64,000 bases of DNA from an uncultured Eubacteriales bacterium (GTDB taxonomy: Bacteria > Bacillota > Clostridia > Oscillospirales > Ruminococcaceae), in the NCBI GenBank assembly GCA_900314975.1, contig OMXI01000001.1, forward strand, positions 62,001-126,000. The letters run 5' to 3'. The notes beneath the pieces are model-generated. The model saw only the letters and a list, made by a program, of their open reading frames with translations, was not told the origin of the DNA and ran no database searches. A program made the position numbers and the translations under genes. This document shows positions 42,008 through 51,552 of the stretch, one piece after another (positions within the stretch are counted from its first letter, which is position 1; every line of letters begins with the position of its first letter).

Positions 42008-43498
42008 TCAGATGCCAAGTGTTTCAAAGACAAAGTTCTTCATCTCGGTCTTGTCGATGACCTTATCAAAGCGAACGCTCTTGCTCTTAAGTGCGGCAAG
42101 CGACTGCGGAACAGGCAGCTTTGAGCATTCTGCCAGCTCGTCGACGAGGTCGAACTCGTCCTTATCGGTATCCTTGCCGATTGCGGAAAGCACGCTGCCC
42201 GAGAACTTATACGGGCTTGCGGTAGATGCGATGATAGTCTTTGTCTTATCGCCTGTTGCCTTTACATAATCCTCGTAGACCTTTACTGCAACGGCTGTAT
42301 GTGTATCGCAGGTATAGGAGAATTTCTCGTAATACTCCTTGATAGTTGCCTTTGTCTGCTCGTCGTTGCAGCAGCCTGCGTAGAACTCGTCAAACAGAGC
42401 CTTTTTAACGCTGTCGGTAACCTCGTATCTGCCTGTGCTTGCAAGTGCGCCGAACCACTCTCTTATCTGTGCGTCATTCTCGCCGCAGAGAAGATAGAGA
42501 AGTCTTTCAAGGTTAGAGGAGATAAGGATATCCATTGACGGAGAGATAGTTGCGTGGAACTGTCTGTTTCTGTCATAGACACCAGTGGTGAGAAAATCTG
42601 TCAGCACGTTGTTTGCATTTGATGCGCAGATGAGCTTATTAACGGGAACGCCCATATGCTTTGCATAGTAGCCTGCGAGGATATTGCCGAAGTTTCCTGT
42701 AGGAACGACGATATTTATCTTTTCGCCCTCGTCTATCTGACCGTCGGCAAGCAGCTGTGCATAAGCGGATACATAGTAAACGATCTGCGGTGAAAGTCTG
42801 CCCCAGTTGATAGAGTTTGCAGAGGAGAACATAAAGCCGTTCTCGCCGAGCTTATTCTTTATCTCGTCATTTGTGAAGATAGCCTTTACGCCGTTCTGGG
42901 CATCGTCGAAATTGCCCTTGATAGCGCATACGCCGACGTTGCTGCCCTCCTGCGTGGTCATCTGCTTTTTCTGCATAGCGGAAACGCCGTTATCTGGATA
43001 GAACACGAGGATAGAGGTACCCTCTACGTCCTTGAAGCCCTCAAGTGCAGCCTTGCCTGTATCGCCCGATGTTGCAACAAGGATAACGACCTTTTTATCG
43101 AGGTTTATCTTTTTGGTCGCAGTTGTGAGCAGGTACGGCAGTATCTGAAGCGCCATATCCTTGAACGCGCAGGTAGGACCATGCCACAGCTCGAGCATAT
43201 ATGTGCCGTCGAAGAGATGTGCTATCTCTGCGATATTGTCCGAGTCAAAGCTCTTGGTGTTATACGCGCCGTCAACGCAGTATGCTATCTCTGCCTCGGT
43301 ATAGTCGGTGAGGAACTTTGAGAAAACAAACTTTGCTCTCTCACGGTAGTCCATACCGCCGAGCATTTTGATATCGTCCATTGTGATTGACGGTATCTCG
43401 CTTGGAACAAACAGTCCTCCGTCAACAGAGATGCCCTGCGCGATCGCCTGTGCAGAGGTTACGTTCACCGATGAATCTCTTGTGCTTTTGTAATACAT
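42008..43498 (-). CDS. thrC: Threonine synthase
   Basis: A 496-residue PLP enzyme converting O-phosphohomoserine to threonine. The long, type-1 form has WHGPTCAFKDMALQ with the PLP lysine, VATSGDTGKAALEG, and GNFGNILAGYYAKHMG. Length matches the fungal/gamma-type enzyme used by many Clostridia. ATG 43498. It is last in lepB-rbgA-rnhB-yraN-thrC, an operon mixing secretion, ribosome, DNA and amino-acid functions. It shares the homoserine branch with metA at 57.5 kb. Confidence 0.97.
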   Translation of the reverse strand: MYYKSTRDSSVNVTSAQAIAQGISVDGGLFVPSEIPSITMDDIKMLGGMDYRERAKFVFSKFLTDYTEAEIAYCVDGAYNTKSFDSDNIAEIAHLFDGTYMLELWHGPTCAFKDMALQILPYLLTTATKKINLDKKVVILVATSGDTGKAALEGFKDVEGTSILVFYPDNGVSAMQKKQMTTQEGSNVGVCAIKGNFDDAQNGVKAIFTNDEIKNKLGENGFMFSSANSINWGRLSPQIVYYVSAYAQLLADGQIDEGEKINIVVPTGNFGNILAGYYAKHMGVPVNKLICASNANNVLTDFLTTGVYDRNRQFHATISPSMDILISSNLERLLYLLCGENDAQIREWFGALASTGRYEVTDSVKKALFDEFYAGCCNDEQTKATIKEYYEKFSYTCDTHTAVAVKVYEDYVKATGDKTKTIIASTASPYKFSGSVLSAIGKDTDKDEFDLVDELAECSKLPVPQSLAALKSKSVRFDKVIDKTEMKNFVFETLGI

Positions 43499-43515
43499 AA
43501 TTATACGACCTTTCC

Positions 43516-43899
43516 TTACTGATTGCTGCCGTCGAACGCATTCACATAGTATTTCAAATGCTTGACGGCATTATCCGAGACTGTAACGACTGCCACATCA
43601 AAGCGGCACTGCTTACAGTTCTTCATTACCTCGTCAATATATCTTTGCGCCGCGGCGACAAGGCGCTTTTTCTTGGTGGGAGTTATTGCATCCTCGCCCT
43701 GCTCAAGAGGGTTCTCTTTGCGCGTTTTGACCTCGACAAATGCGGTCACATCACCCTTTGATGCGATGATATCTATTTCTCCGCCGCGCACGGTATAGTT
43801 GCGCTCAAGTATCGCATAACCGTGGCGCACAAGGAACTCGGCGGTCGCCTGCTCGCCGATATCACCTATTTTTCTGCTATTTCTCTGATAGTTTTGCAT
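43516..43899 (-). CDS. yraN: YraN family (UPF0102) endonuclease-like protein
   Basis: A 127-residue protein of the YraN/UPF0102 family, with a restriction-endonuclease-like fold: GEQATAEFLVRHGY, GGEIDIIA and FVEVKTRK give the D-ExK catalytic pattern. It is predicted to act on DNA; its cellular role is unclear. It overlaps rnhB by 23 bp, the common rnhB-yraN order in Firmicutes. ATG 43899. Confidence 0.93.
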   Translation of the reverse strand: MQNYQRNSRKIGDIGEQATAEFLVRHGYAILERNYTVRGGEIDIIASKGDVTAFVEVKTRKENPLEQGEDAITPTKKKRLVAAAQRYIDEVMKNCKQCRFDVAVVTVSDNAVKHLKYYVNAFDGSNQ

Positions 43900-44488
43900 A
43901 ATACTTTTTCAAAAAGCTTGGTCTGTGTATCGGGCTTGCGCCGTGCTTATCGAGCATTTCATAGTGCAGCTTTGTGCCGTAGCCTTTATGCTTTTCAAAC
44001 TGCCATTGCGGGTACTGCTCTGCCAATTCAAGCATATATCTGTCCCTTGCGACCTTGGCAAGAATAGATGCCGCTGCTATGCACTGCGACTTTGCATCGC
44101 CGCCAACAACTGCTATCACTTTTTCTTCAAGCTGCGGAGTTTTGTTGCCGTCGATAAGGCAGATATCGGGCTTAACGGGCAGGTCTTCTACTGCTCTTTT
44201 CATAGCAAGCATCGCACTTTGCAGGATATTGATGCTTTCTATCTCCTCGACGCTCGCCCGCTTTATCGACCAGTACAGTGCTTTTTCCTTTATCTCGTCA
44301 AAGAGCTTTTCGCGCTTTTTTTCAGTCAGCTTTTTACTGTCGTTTATGCCCTCAATGACGGTGTCCTTATCAAAGACAACCGCTGCGGCAAAAACGTCGC
44401 CTGCGAGAGGTCCTCTGCCTGCTTCATCGCAGCCGCAGACAAGCGGATATTCTTTTTGGTACTGCTTATCAAACTCTGCAAGGGTCAT
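43877..44488 (-). CDS. rnhB: Ribonuclease HII
   Basis: A 203-residue RNase HII that removes RNA from RNA-DNA hybrids and misincorporated ribonucleotides. GCDEAGRGPLAGDV holds the first catalytic acids, with SKKLTEKKR, LIDGNK and DAKSQCIAAASILAKVARD downstream. ATG 44488 follows AAGGTGAT; an upstream ATG at 44521 lies within rbgA and is not needed. It sits five bp after the rbgA stop and overlaps yraN. Confidence 0.96.
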   Translation of the reverse strand: MTLAEFDKQYQKEYPLVCGCDEAGRGPLAGDVFAAAVVFDKDTVIEGINDSKKLTEKKREKLFDEIKEKALYWSIKRASVEEIESINILQSAMLAMKRAVEDLPVKPDICLIDGNKTPQLEEKVIAVVGGDAKSQCIAAASILAKVARDRYMLELAEQYPQWQFEKHKGYGTKLHYEMLDKHGASPIHRPSFLKKYYAKLSEK

Positions 44489-44492
44489 TTTA

Positions 44493-45395
44493 TCACCTTT
44501 TATTTGGTTTTGGCTGTTCAAGAGTCATTCTGCCTATCTTGCCGCTGCGGTACTCGTCAAGGACGGTATCTGCGGCTCTTTGCGTATTTATCTCTCCACC
44601 CGAAACAAGAAAGCCTCTTTTTCTGCCTATTCTTTCAAGTATCTCAAATCCCACAACGCAGCCGATAGTTTCGTCATCGCACGGCGGGATATCGCCTGTT
44701 GTGATGCCGTAGCGCGCTTCAAGCAGGTCGTTGTAATTGTCCTTCAAAAACTCCAGCAATCTGCACGCAAGGAACTCGGTATCCATTATCTGATCCTTTA
44801 CTGCGCCCGTGAAAGCAAGTCTTTCACCGACCAGCTTATCCTCAAACTTCGGCCAGAGAACTCCCGGCATATCAAGCAGCTCAAAGCCTTCATCAAGGCT
44901 CACCCACTGCTTACCCTTTGTAACGCCGGGTCTGTCCTCGACCTTTGCCATTTTTGAGCCTGCGAGGCGGTTTATAAACGATGATTTGCCTACGTTGGGG
45001 ATACCGACTATCATTATGCGTATGGGTCTGCCTGTCATACCCTTGGCGTCCCACTTTGCGATATCGTCTTTGAGTATCTGTTTAAGCTCGGAATAGAACC
45101 TGTTAACGTTCTTGCCGCTGCGGCAGTCGGTAGCTATTGCTCTGACTCCATTATTCTTATACCACTCTATCCAGCGCTCCGTCATATTTGCGTCGGCTGA
45201 ATCTGCTTTATTCAAAAGCACAAGACGCGGCTTTGAGCCGACTATCTTTTTTATCTCGGGATTCCTGCTGGAATATGGTATCCTTGCATCTGTTATTTCG
45301 ACCACGGCATCGACCAGCTTCATATTTGAAGCCATTATTCGCCGTGTTTTAGCCATATGTCCGGGGAACCACTGGACACGTGCTGCTTCGCTCAT
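44493..45395 (-). CDS. rbgA: Ribosome biogenesis GTPase RbgA (YlqF)
   Basis: A 300-residue circularly permuted GTPase needed for late assembly of the 50S subunit. The motif order is permuted: G4 NKAD, then G1 GIPNVGKSSF, then G3 DMPG. The N terminus WFPGHMAKT is diagnostic. ATG 45395 follows AAAGGTG. It is second in the lepB operon, a layout seen widely in Firmicutes. Confidence 0.96.
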   Translation of the reverse strand: MSEAARVQWFPGHMAKTRRIMASNMKLVDAVVEITDARIPYSSRNPEIKKIVGSKPRLVLLNKADSADANMTERWIEWYKNNGVRAIATDCRSGKNVNRFYSELKQILKDDIAKWDAKGMTGRPIRIMIVGIPNVGKSSFINRLAGSKMAKVEDRPGVTKGKQWVSLDEGFELLDMPGVLWPKFEDKLVGERLAFTGAVKDQIMDTEFLACRLLEFLKDNYNDLLEARYGITTGDIPPCDDETIGCVVGFEILERIGRKRGFLVSGGEINTQRAADTVLDEYRSGKIGRMTLEQPKPNKR

Positions 45396-45414
45396 TATTT
45401 CACCTTTGCCTTTA

Positions 45415-46050
45415 TTACTTTATCTTGCCCAGCTTTTTGAACGGATAAAGTCTGAATATCGCATGACCGAGAACGTCTTTATTATCGATAAAGCCTATTG
45501 TTCTGCTGTCGGTCGAATTGTTTCTGTTATCGCCCATTACAAACACCTGTCCGTCGGGTACTTTGTACTCGTAAACGCCCTCGGAGGTCTGGAATTTGGG
45601 GTCGAACATACCCTTGTTTATCATTGTGCCGTTGATATGCTCGTTGCTTATCTCCTTACCGTTGACAAACACCTTGTTTACGTTATAGTCTATCTTTACC
45701 GTATCGCCGCCGACACCGATAACGCGCTTGATTATCGTTTTATTAAGCACCCGGCTGTTTACGACAACTATATCGTCGCGCTTTGGCGTATAATTCAGAT
45801 GGGTTATGATGACCCTGTCCTTATCGTCGAGGGTCTGATTCATCGACGCGCCCTCGACTGTGACGATACGCAGAAAGAATATAAAAATAAGTATGATGAC
45901 AAACATAGCAAAGACGAACGATTCCACCCAATCGAGTACCTCGTTGAATATGCTGACAGGCTCGTCTTCCTGAAGGTCTGCGGGGGCGGCTTGTTTTGCA
46001 AGCTTGATATCTTCTTCGCTGACCTTTATAGTCTTTTTTTCTTCGTTCAT
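45415..46050 (-). CDS. lepB: Signal peptidase I
   Basis: A 211-residue membrane protease that cleaves Sec signal peptides outside the membrane. One N-terminal helix (about 43-62) precedes the catalytic Ser69 (GASMNQTL) and Lys108 (IIKRVIG), with the C-terminal box GDNRNNSTDSR. ATG 46050 follows AAGGGG; an in-frame ATG upstream has no ribosome site. It is driven by TTGTAA-17-TATAAT (46085-46113), first in its operon. Confidence 0.96.
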   Translation of the reverse strand: MNEEKKTIKVSEEDIKLAKQAAPADLQEDEPVSIFNEVLDWVESFVFAMFVIILIFIFFLRIVTVEGASMNQTLDDKDRVIITHLNYTPKRDDIVVVNSRVLNKTIIKRVIGVGGDTVKIDYNVNKVFVNGKEISNEHINGTMINKGMFDPKFQTSEGVYEYKVPDGQVFVMGDNRNNSTDSRTIGFIDNKDVLGHAIFRLYPFKKLGKIK

Positions 46051-46084
46051 GGTGAACCCCTTAAAAATATTTTTACACCATAAT

Positions 46085-46113
46085 ATTATAACAAAAATCA
46101 ATGCAGATTACAA
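46085..46113 (-). promoter_or_regulatory. Promoter of the lepB operon
   Basis: Minus-strand TTGTAA (46108-46113), 17 bp, TATAAT (46085-46090). Confidence 0.8.
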
Positions 46114-46165
46114 GTGTTTTGTGCAAAAAAACACATTCAGTACAATTATTTTTTACACTTTGAAT

Positions 46166-46198
46166 AAAAGAAAAACGCCTGCCCGTTAATTCGGGCAG
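46166..46198 (-). terminator. Terminator of the glycan operon
   Basis: CTGCCCG (46179-46185) pairs with CGGGCAG (46192-46198), followed on the minus strand by a T-rich tract. It ends the operon that begins at 54.7 kb. Confidence 0.85.
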
Positions 46199-46209
46199 AC
46201 GGTATTGTA

Positions 46210-47352
46210 TCAGACAAGCTTAATAAGTTCACTTACGACCTTTTGTATATCCTCGTCGGACTTATATGGGTCAAGCGGGAGACTCAGAACTCTGTCACAT
46301 ATCTCGTCTGTGACCTCACAATCGGCAACTGCGCTGTCTGTGCCTTCAAAAGCGCCCTGGCAGTGCATAGGCTTGATGTAGTAGATCATAGTCGGGATAC
46401 CCAGAGCCTTCATTTCGCTCTGGATCTTTTCTCTGTCGGCACCCTTTGGCAGCTGAATAGTGTACTGCGCCCACGAGCTGTAAAAGCCCTGCTTGATAAC
46501 AGGCAGCACCATTCCCTTTTCAAGCGCACCTGCGGCTGTGAAAAGCTCGGTATACTTTGCTGCGACCTTGTTGATGTCCTCAAGCTCGTACTTTTTGAAA
46601 GCGTCGAACTTAACGTCAAGCACGCACGCCTGAACGGTATCAAGTCTGCTGTTTACGCCGACACGGATATTGTCGTACTTGCTGCTGCCCTTGCCGTGAA
46701 CGGCATAGCTTCTGATAAGGTCAGCCCACTCGTCGTTATCCGTAAATACTGCGCCGCCGTCGCCGTAGCAGCCAAGAGGCTTTGCGGGGAAGAAGCTGGT
46801 AGTAGATATATCGCCAAAGCCGCAGGCGGTCTTTCCGCCAAGCTTGCCGCCAAAGCCCTGTGCGCCGTCTTCAAGCAGCAGCAGGTCATACTTTTTGCAT
46901 ATCTTCTTTATCTCGTCAAAGTCGGCAGGCAGACCGAAGAGGTCAACTGCGACAACTGCTTTAAGGTTATACTTGCCCTCGTCCTTTGCTTTGATTATCG
47001 CCTTTTCGAGCTTGACGGGGTCGATATTGTAGGTATCCCTGCACACATCGACAAAAATTGGTGTTGCGCCCTCGTAGGCAACTATCTCGCCGCTTGCGAA
47101 GTATGTAAAATCGGGAACGAAAACCGCGTCGCCCTCGCCGATACCCCACGCCATTACTGCAAGGGAAAGGGCATCTGTGCCGTTAGCGCAGGTTATGCAG
47201 TGCTTTACGCCGACATACTCTGCAAGTGCTTTTTCAAGGTCTTTAACAGGTGCGCCGCCGATAAACTGTGCATTTGCGCAGGCTGTCTGCACCTTGCTGT
47301 CGATATCTGTTTTAAGTACCTGATACTGTTTTTTAAGGTCTCTGAATTCCAT
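46210..47352 (-). CDS. DegT/DnrJ/EryC1 aminotransferase (WbpE-like)
   Basis: A 380-residue PLP-dependent sugar aminotransferase. LVEDGAQ-type LLLEDGAQGFGG and the PLP lysine segment SFFPAKPLGCYGDGGA are visible. In the Pseudomonas Wbp pathway this enzyme converts a UDP-3-keto-GlcNAcA to the 3-amino sugar. It directly follows the N-acetyltransferase with no gap, and the oxidoreductase and dehydrogenase precede that, so the WbpE-like role is inferred from context. ATG 47352 overlaps its upstream neighbour's stop region. It is the last gene before the terminator at 46166-46198. Confidence 0.9.
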   Translation of the reverse strand: MEFRDLKKQYQVLKTDIDSKVQTACANAQFIGGAPVKDLEKALAEYVGVKHCITCANGTDALSLAVMAWGIGEGDAVFVPDFTYFASGEIVAYEGATPIFVDVCRDTYNIDPVKLEKAIIKAKDEGKYNLKAVVAVDLFGLPADFDEIKKICKKYDLLLLEDGAQGFGGKLGGKTACGFGDISTTSFFPAKPLGCYGDGGAVFTDNDEWADLIRSYAVHGKGSSKYDNIRVGVNSRLDTVQACVLDVKFDAFKKYELEDINKVAAKYTELFTAAGALEKGMVLPVIKQGFYSSWAQYTIQLPKGADREKIQSEMKALGIPTMIYYIKPMHCQGAFEGTDSAVADCEVTDEICDRVLSLPLDPYKSDEDIQKVVSELIKLV

Positions 47353-47919
47353 TTATTTCACCTCGAGGATAGTATCCTCACTCTTTTCAAATTTTCTTTT
47401 GCAGTCCGGGCAGACAAGGTCTTTGTCAAGCACCTGTCCGCACTCGCAGGTCCAGCCTATCTGTCTTGCGGGAACGCCTGCCATAAGGGCGTGCGCGGGA
47501 ACGTTCTTGGTAACGACTGCGCCTGCGGCGATAGTGCAGTACTCGCCGAGGGTATGACCGCAGACTATCGTTGCGTTAGCGCCTATAGTTGCATCGTGCT
47601 TTACGAGCGTTTTCTTATACCCTGCGTGACCCTTGGGGTATCTTGTTCTTGGGGTAAGGTCATTTGTGAAAACGCAGGAAGGACCGCAGAAAACGTAGTC
47701 CTCCAGTTCAACGCCCTCGTAGAGAGAAACGTTATTCTGCACCTTGACATTATTGCCGACCTTTACGTTATTGGAGATGTTGACGTTTTGTCCGAAAGAG
47801 CAGTTCTCGCCGATAACTGCGCCTTTCTGCACGTGGCAGAAGTGCCATATCTTTGTGCCTTTGCCTATCTGCACACCGTCATCAACGTAGCTTGACTCGT
47901 GAAGAAAATAATCAGCCAT
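47353..47919 (-). CDS. Hexapeptide N-acetyltransferase (WbpD-like) with C-terminal zinc ribbon
   Basis: A 188-residue left-handed beta-helix acyltransferase. The hexapeptide repeats run through most of the protein ([39 protein letters not shown]). It resembles WbpD, which N-acetylates the 3-amino group of UDP-GlcNAc3NA. The C-terminal 35 residues form a zinc ribbon, CECG and CPDC, not universal in the family. Its ATG overlaps the TAA of the oxidoreductase (TAATG). Confidence 0.88.
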   Translation of the reverse strand: MADYFLHESSYVDDGVQIGKGTKIWHFCHVQKGAVIGENCSFGQNVNISNNVKVGNNVKVQNNVSLYEGVELEDYVFCGPSCVFTNDLTPRTRYPKGHAGYKKTLVKHDATIGANATIVCGHTLGEYCTIAAGAVVTKNVPAHALMAGVPARQIGWTCECGQVLDKDLVCPDCKRKFEKSEDTILEVK

Positions 47920-48992
47920 TAAAATTCACCTTTCATATCGATGCTTGCAAAGTCTTTAAGAGGCAGCTTTACAGGCTCGCCTGTTTTCTGGCTCTTATAT
48001 ATCGCAAGGATCATTTCAAGTGCATTTCTGCCCGCAACTGCGTCAACATACGGCTGTCTGTCGTTGTTTATCGCGTCGATTACGTCTGCGAAAAGGCTTG
48101 TATGACCATTGCCGTAGACGTTGCTGGTCGCCTCTTTGAGTCCCTTGTTTTCCTGGTCTGCATCGCTCTCGTCGGCAAAATCCCACACGTCGATATTGTT
48201 GGTTGAGGTACCGCCTATCTTAACGGTTCCCTTTTCGCCGAAGATGTACAGAGTCTCTTCAAGGTTCTTGGGGTATACGTTTGTAGTGCCCTCAATTGTT
48301 GCAACAGCGCCGTTTTTGAACTTAACGACTGCCATACCGATATCCTCTGCCTCGAGGTAATCGTGGAACTGCTGCCTGGTAGCGCCGTAAACCTCGTCGA
48401 CCTCGTTGCCAAACATCCAGCGAAGCAGGTCGATGCCGTGAATGCACTGATTCATAAGGCATCCGCCGTCCTGTGCCCAGGTACCGCGCCATTTTGCCTG
48501 ATCGTAGTAACTGTGGTTTCTGTTCCAGCGGACGTGGATAGAGCCGTGTGAAAGTCTGCCGAAGCGTCCCGACTCAAGTGCCTTTCTGGTTTTCTGAACA
48601 GCGACATTGAATCTGTTCTGGTGGCAGGCGCAGACCTTGACGTTCTTCTCTTTAGAGCGTCTGATGATCTCGTCTGCATCAGCCATATTCATAGCCATTG
48701 GTTTTTCGATGATGACGTTTATTCCCTTGTCGATGCAGTACAGAGCTATCTCTGCGTGAGGACCGCTCTCGGTAGCGATACTTACAAGTGTCGGCTTTAT
48801 TTCCTCGAGCATCACCTTATAATCGGTATATCTTTTGATGCTCTCGTCCTTTTCAAGACCGTGCTTTGCGAGAAGCTCCTCCATTTTCTCGGGAAGAACG
48901 TCGCACACAGCGGCAATTTCAAGCTTATTGTTTACAGCGGCTTTTATATGATTGGTGGAAATTCTTCCACAGCCTATCAGTGCGTATTTCAT
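47919..48992 (-). CDS. Gfo/Idh/MocA oxidoreductase (WbpB-like)
   Basis: A 357-residue NAD-dependent sugar oxidoreductase. The Rossmann start is [22 protein letters not shown] is the family's substrate-site lysine region, and [23 protein letters not shown] follows. In the Wbp pathway this type oxidises the C3 hydroxyl of UDP-GlcNAcA. It sits 17 bp after the dehydrogenase and overlaps the acetyltransferase, consistent with that role. ATG 48992 follows GGAGGAG. Confidence 0.9.
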   Translation of the reverse strand: MKYALIGCGRISTNHIKAAVNNKLEIAAVCDVLPEKMEELLAKHGLEKDESIKRYTDYKVMLEEIKPTLVSIATESGPHAEIALYCIDKGINVIIEKPMAMNMADADEIIRRSKEKNVKVCACHQNRFNVAVQKTRKALESGRFGRLSHGSIHVRWNRNHSYYDQAKWRGTWAQDGGCLMNQCIHGIDLLRWMFGNEVDEVYGATRQQFHDYLEAEDIGMAVVKFKNGAVATIEGTTNVYPKNLEETLYIFGEKGTVKIGGTSTNNIDVWDFADESDADQENKGLKEATSNVYGNGHTSLFADVIDAINNDRQPYVDAVAGRNALEMILAIYKSQKTGEPVKLPLKDFASIDMKGEF

Positions 48993-49009
48993 TGACTTTG
49001 CTCCTCCAA

Positions 49010-50323
49010 TTAAAGAACTTCGATATTATCTCTCGGATGGATATTCTTCATTACGTTCTTGGTATCGAATATAGCCTTTGCGTTCTGCTGGACCATAGCA
49101 TAGTCAACGTTTGTATGTGCGCAGGTTATCATAACGAGGTCTGCATCCTTTACGACCTCGGGGGTAAGCTCGGGTATGCTCTTGCCTGTTTCGCCGTAGC
49201 CCTTGAACTCGGGTACCCACGGGTCAAAGTATGTAACCTCTGCGCCGACCTTTTTAAGCTCCTTGATAACTCTGATAGCAGGGCTTTCTCTGTAGTCGTC
49301 GATATCCTGCTTGTAAGCTACGCCCAGAACAAGCACCTTTGCGCCGTTGATAGCCTTTTTATGTCTGTTGAGGATATGCATAGCTCTTTCTACGCAGTAA
49401 GCAGGCTGACCGTCGTTGATAACCATACTGTTCTCGATAAGGGTGGTATGGAACCCGTACTCACGAGCCTTCCAGGTGAGGTAGTATGGGTCGAGCGGAA
49501 TGCAGTGACCGCCAAGTCCGGGACCCGGATAGAATGCCTGGAAGCCGTAAGGCTTTGTTTTAGCGGCATCGATAACGTCCCACACGGAAATGCCCATTTC
49601 CTTGCAAAGTCTGCCTATTTCATTTACAAGACCGATATTGATGTTTCTGTATGTATTTTCAAGGATCTTTTCCATTTCTGCAACGGCAGGGTTGTTAACG
49701 GTGAATACCTCGCCCTCGAGCACTGCTCTGTACATTGCGGAGATGACCTCTGCGGCATCGTCGCCGATAGCACCGACTACCTTTGGAGTGTTCTTTGTCT
49801 TATAGATAAGGTTGCCCGGGTCTACTCTCTCTGGGCTGAAACCGAGGTAGAAATCCTCGCCGCACTTAAGTCCAGAACCCTCTTCGAGAATAGGCTTGAT
49901 AAGTTCCTCGGTCGTGCCCGGGTAAGTGGTCGATTCAAGAACTACCATTGTGCCTTTTTTGAGGTACTTGGAAACTGCGGTAGCGGAATCACGCACATAG
50001 CTGATATCAGGCTCCTGATGTGCATCAAGCGGTGTAGGAACGCAGATAGCAACAAAGTCAACGTCCTTTATGAAACTGAAATCTGTAGTCGCTTCAAGCT
50101 GCTTGTTCTTAACAAGGTCTGCAAGGTCGGAATCAACAACGTCACCTATGTAGTTCTTTCCTGCATTGACCATATCGACCTTTGCTTTCTGAACGTCAAA
50201 GCCGATTGTCTTAAAGCCAGCCTTTGCTTTCTCGACTGCAAGCGGAAGTCCGACATAACCCAGACCTACGACACCTGCAATGATTTTCTTTTCTGCGATT
50301 TTTTTGAGCAATTCCTGTTTCAT
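49010..50323 (-). CDS. UDP-N-acetylglucosamine 6-dehydrogenase (WbpA/WecC type)
   Basis: A 437-residue UDP-sugar dehydrogenase making a uronic acid. The NAD site is VGLGYVGLPLAVEKAKAGF, the catalytic Cys lies in GPGLGGHCIPLDPYYL, and ESTTYPGTTEE and CAHTNVDY complete the family pattern. The context of a C3 oxidoreductase, aminotransferase and acetyltransferase suggests UDP-GlcNAc as substrate, giving UDP-GlcNAcA. A ManNAc enzyme is the alternative. ATG 50323. Confidence 0.92.
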   Translation of the reverse strand: MKQELLKKIAEKKIIAGVVGLGYVGLPLAVEKAKAGFKTIGFDVQKAKVDMVNAGKNYIGDVVDSDLADLVKNKQLEATTDFSFIKDVDFVAICVPTPLDAHQEPDISYVRDSATAVSKYLKKGTMVVLESTTYPGTTEELIKPILEEGSGLKCGEDFYLGFSPERVDPGNLIYKTKNTPKVVGAIGDDAAEVISAMYRAVLEGEVFTVNNPAVAEMEKILENTYRNINIGLVNEIGRLCKEMGISVWDVIDAAKTKPYGFQAFYPGPGLGGHCIPLDPYYLTWKAREYGFHTTLIENSMVINDGQPAYCVERAMHILNRHKKAINGAKVLVLGVAYKQDIDDYRESPAIRVIKELKKVGAEVTYFDPWVPEFKGYGETGKSIPELTPEVVKDADLVMITCAHTNVDYAMVQQNAKAIFDTKNVMKNIHPRDNIEVL

Positions 50324-50396
50324 ACTATTTCATTCACCTTTCGTAAATAAATTTATCTATCCTATGCTCTGATGAAACAAAGCAATTTTTGACTTG

Positions 50397-51515
50397 TCAA
50401 AGTGTTTTGTAAAGGGCTGTGAGCTTTTGCGAAACGCCCTTGGGAGAATAGTTTTCCACGGCAAAGCCGTGTATTTTTTTGCGGTCATAGCTATTTGCCG
50501 TGAGCATCATTTTGTCCATTGCCTTTGCAAGCGAATCGGCATCTTCGTTTTCGCAAAGCAGACCGTTGTGTTCATTCACAAAATCCTGCGGACCGCCGCA
50601 TTTTGTTGCGATAACGGGAAGCCCTGCACACATTGCCTCGATAAACGAGACACCGAACGTTTCGGACTTTGATGCAAGCACGAACGCGTCGCTTTGTGCA
50701 TACTCCTTTGCTATCACTTCGCGCACCTGGTGACCTTTGAAGTGTACCCTGTCAGCCACGCCGAGATTTTCGCACAAGGAGATAAGCTCTGCCCTTTTAA
50801 CGCCGTCACCGAAAACGGTTAGTTGTGCGTTATTGTTTTGCAGCTTTGAGAATGCTTTGAAAAGCAGCTCAAAGTTTTTGACATCTACAAGGTTACCGCA
50901 GGAGACGAACCTGAAGCTGCTCTCTCCGCTGCCTTGCGATATACTGCTGAAAGCGTCCGTATCAACGACGTTTCCTATCACCTCGGGCTGAATGCCCGTT
51001 GATGCTTTGATATTTTGTGCAAGCCTGCTGCTGACCGCGATGACCTTATCTGCGGCGAGGTAGGCTTTTTTCGCCTGCGTGAGATTTTTTTCGTCGGGCT
51101 TTTCGGTATTCATCAGTGACGAATGCTCTGTGACTACGAACTTTGCGACTGTATCACCGAGCGCACCTGCAAAGCAGCTTGCAATTTCGGTAAAGTGCGC
51201 GTGGACGACATCGGGCTGCCAGCCGTCGCCGCATATCCATTTGAGCGCAGCTCTTGCTGCTTTTGTACCGCAGCTTTCGGAAAGCCTTGAGGGCAGCATA
51301 CTGCTGAATGAATTGACAGTAACGCAGTGCATTGAGTCTGCCGCGAACAGCTTTGCGCCGCTTGGTCTTATGCTTTTGACCGAGCGCAAGTCAAGCGTTG
51401 CTATCCTTACGTCGCAGCCTGCGGCTTTGAGCGCTTTAGCCTGGTCAAGCTCGAATGTACCTATCCTGTTCTCACCAAACGAATTGTAGCCTCTTGCGCA
51501 CACAAGTATTTTCAA
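50397..51515 (-). CDS. Family 4 glycosyltransferase
   Basis: A 372-residue GT-B fold enzyme adding a sugar to the lipid-linked glycan. Near the C terminus are SDAFVLASKSETFGVSFIEAMCAGLPVIATKCGG, showing the ExFGxxxxEAMxxGxPV motif. The start is TTG 51515, after AAAGGGGAT. It is fourth in the glycan operon, between another GT4 and the sugar dehydrogenase. Donor sugar and acceptor cannot be read from sequence. Confidence 0.93.
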   Translation of the reverse strand: MKILVCARGYNSFGENRIGTFELDQAKALKAAGCDVRIATLDLRSVKSIRPSGAKLFAADSMHCVTVNSFSSMLPSRLSESCGTKAARAALKWICGDGWQPDVVHAHFTEIASCFAGALGDTVAKFVVTEHSSLMNTEKPDEKNLTQAKKAYLAADKVIAVSSRLAQNIKASTGIQPEVIGNVVDTDAFSSISQGSGESSFRFVSCGNLVDVKNFELLFKAFSKLQNNNAQLTVFGDGVKRAELISLCENLGVADRVHFKGHQVREVIAKEYAQSDAFVLASKSETFGVSFIEAMCAGLPVIATKCGGPQDFVNEHNGLLCENEDADSLAKAMDKMMLTANSYDRKKIHGFAVENYSPKGVSQKLTALYKTL

Positions 51516-51552
51516 GGTTTTATCCCCTTTATCGCTTTATCAAAAATGCTCT

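Noticed and set aside
46243-47895. A 550-codon plus-strand open frame opposite the aminotransferase and acetyltransferase genes
   Set aside because: It runs exactly antisense to two well-recognised enzymes, has no ribosome site and reads as low-complexity Cys/Val/Leu-rich sequence with no domain. It is a composition effect.
48866-50350. A 494-codon plus-strand frame opposite the UDP-sugar dehydrogenase
   Set aside because: It is antisense to a conserved gene with intact catalytic motifs, and no start signal or family pattern is seen.
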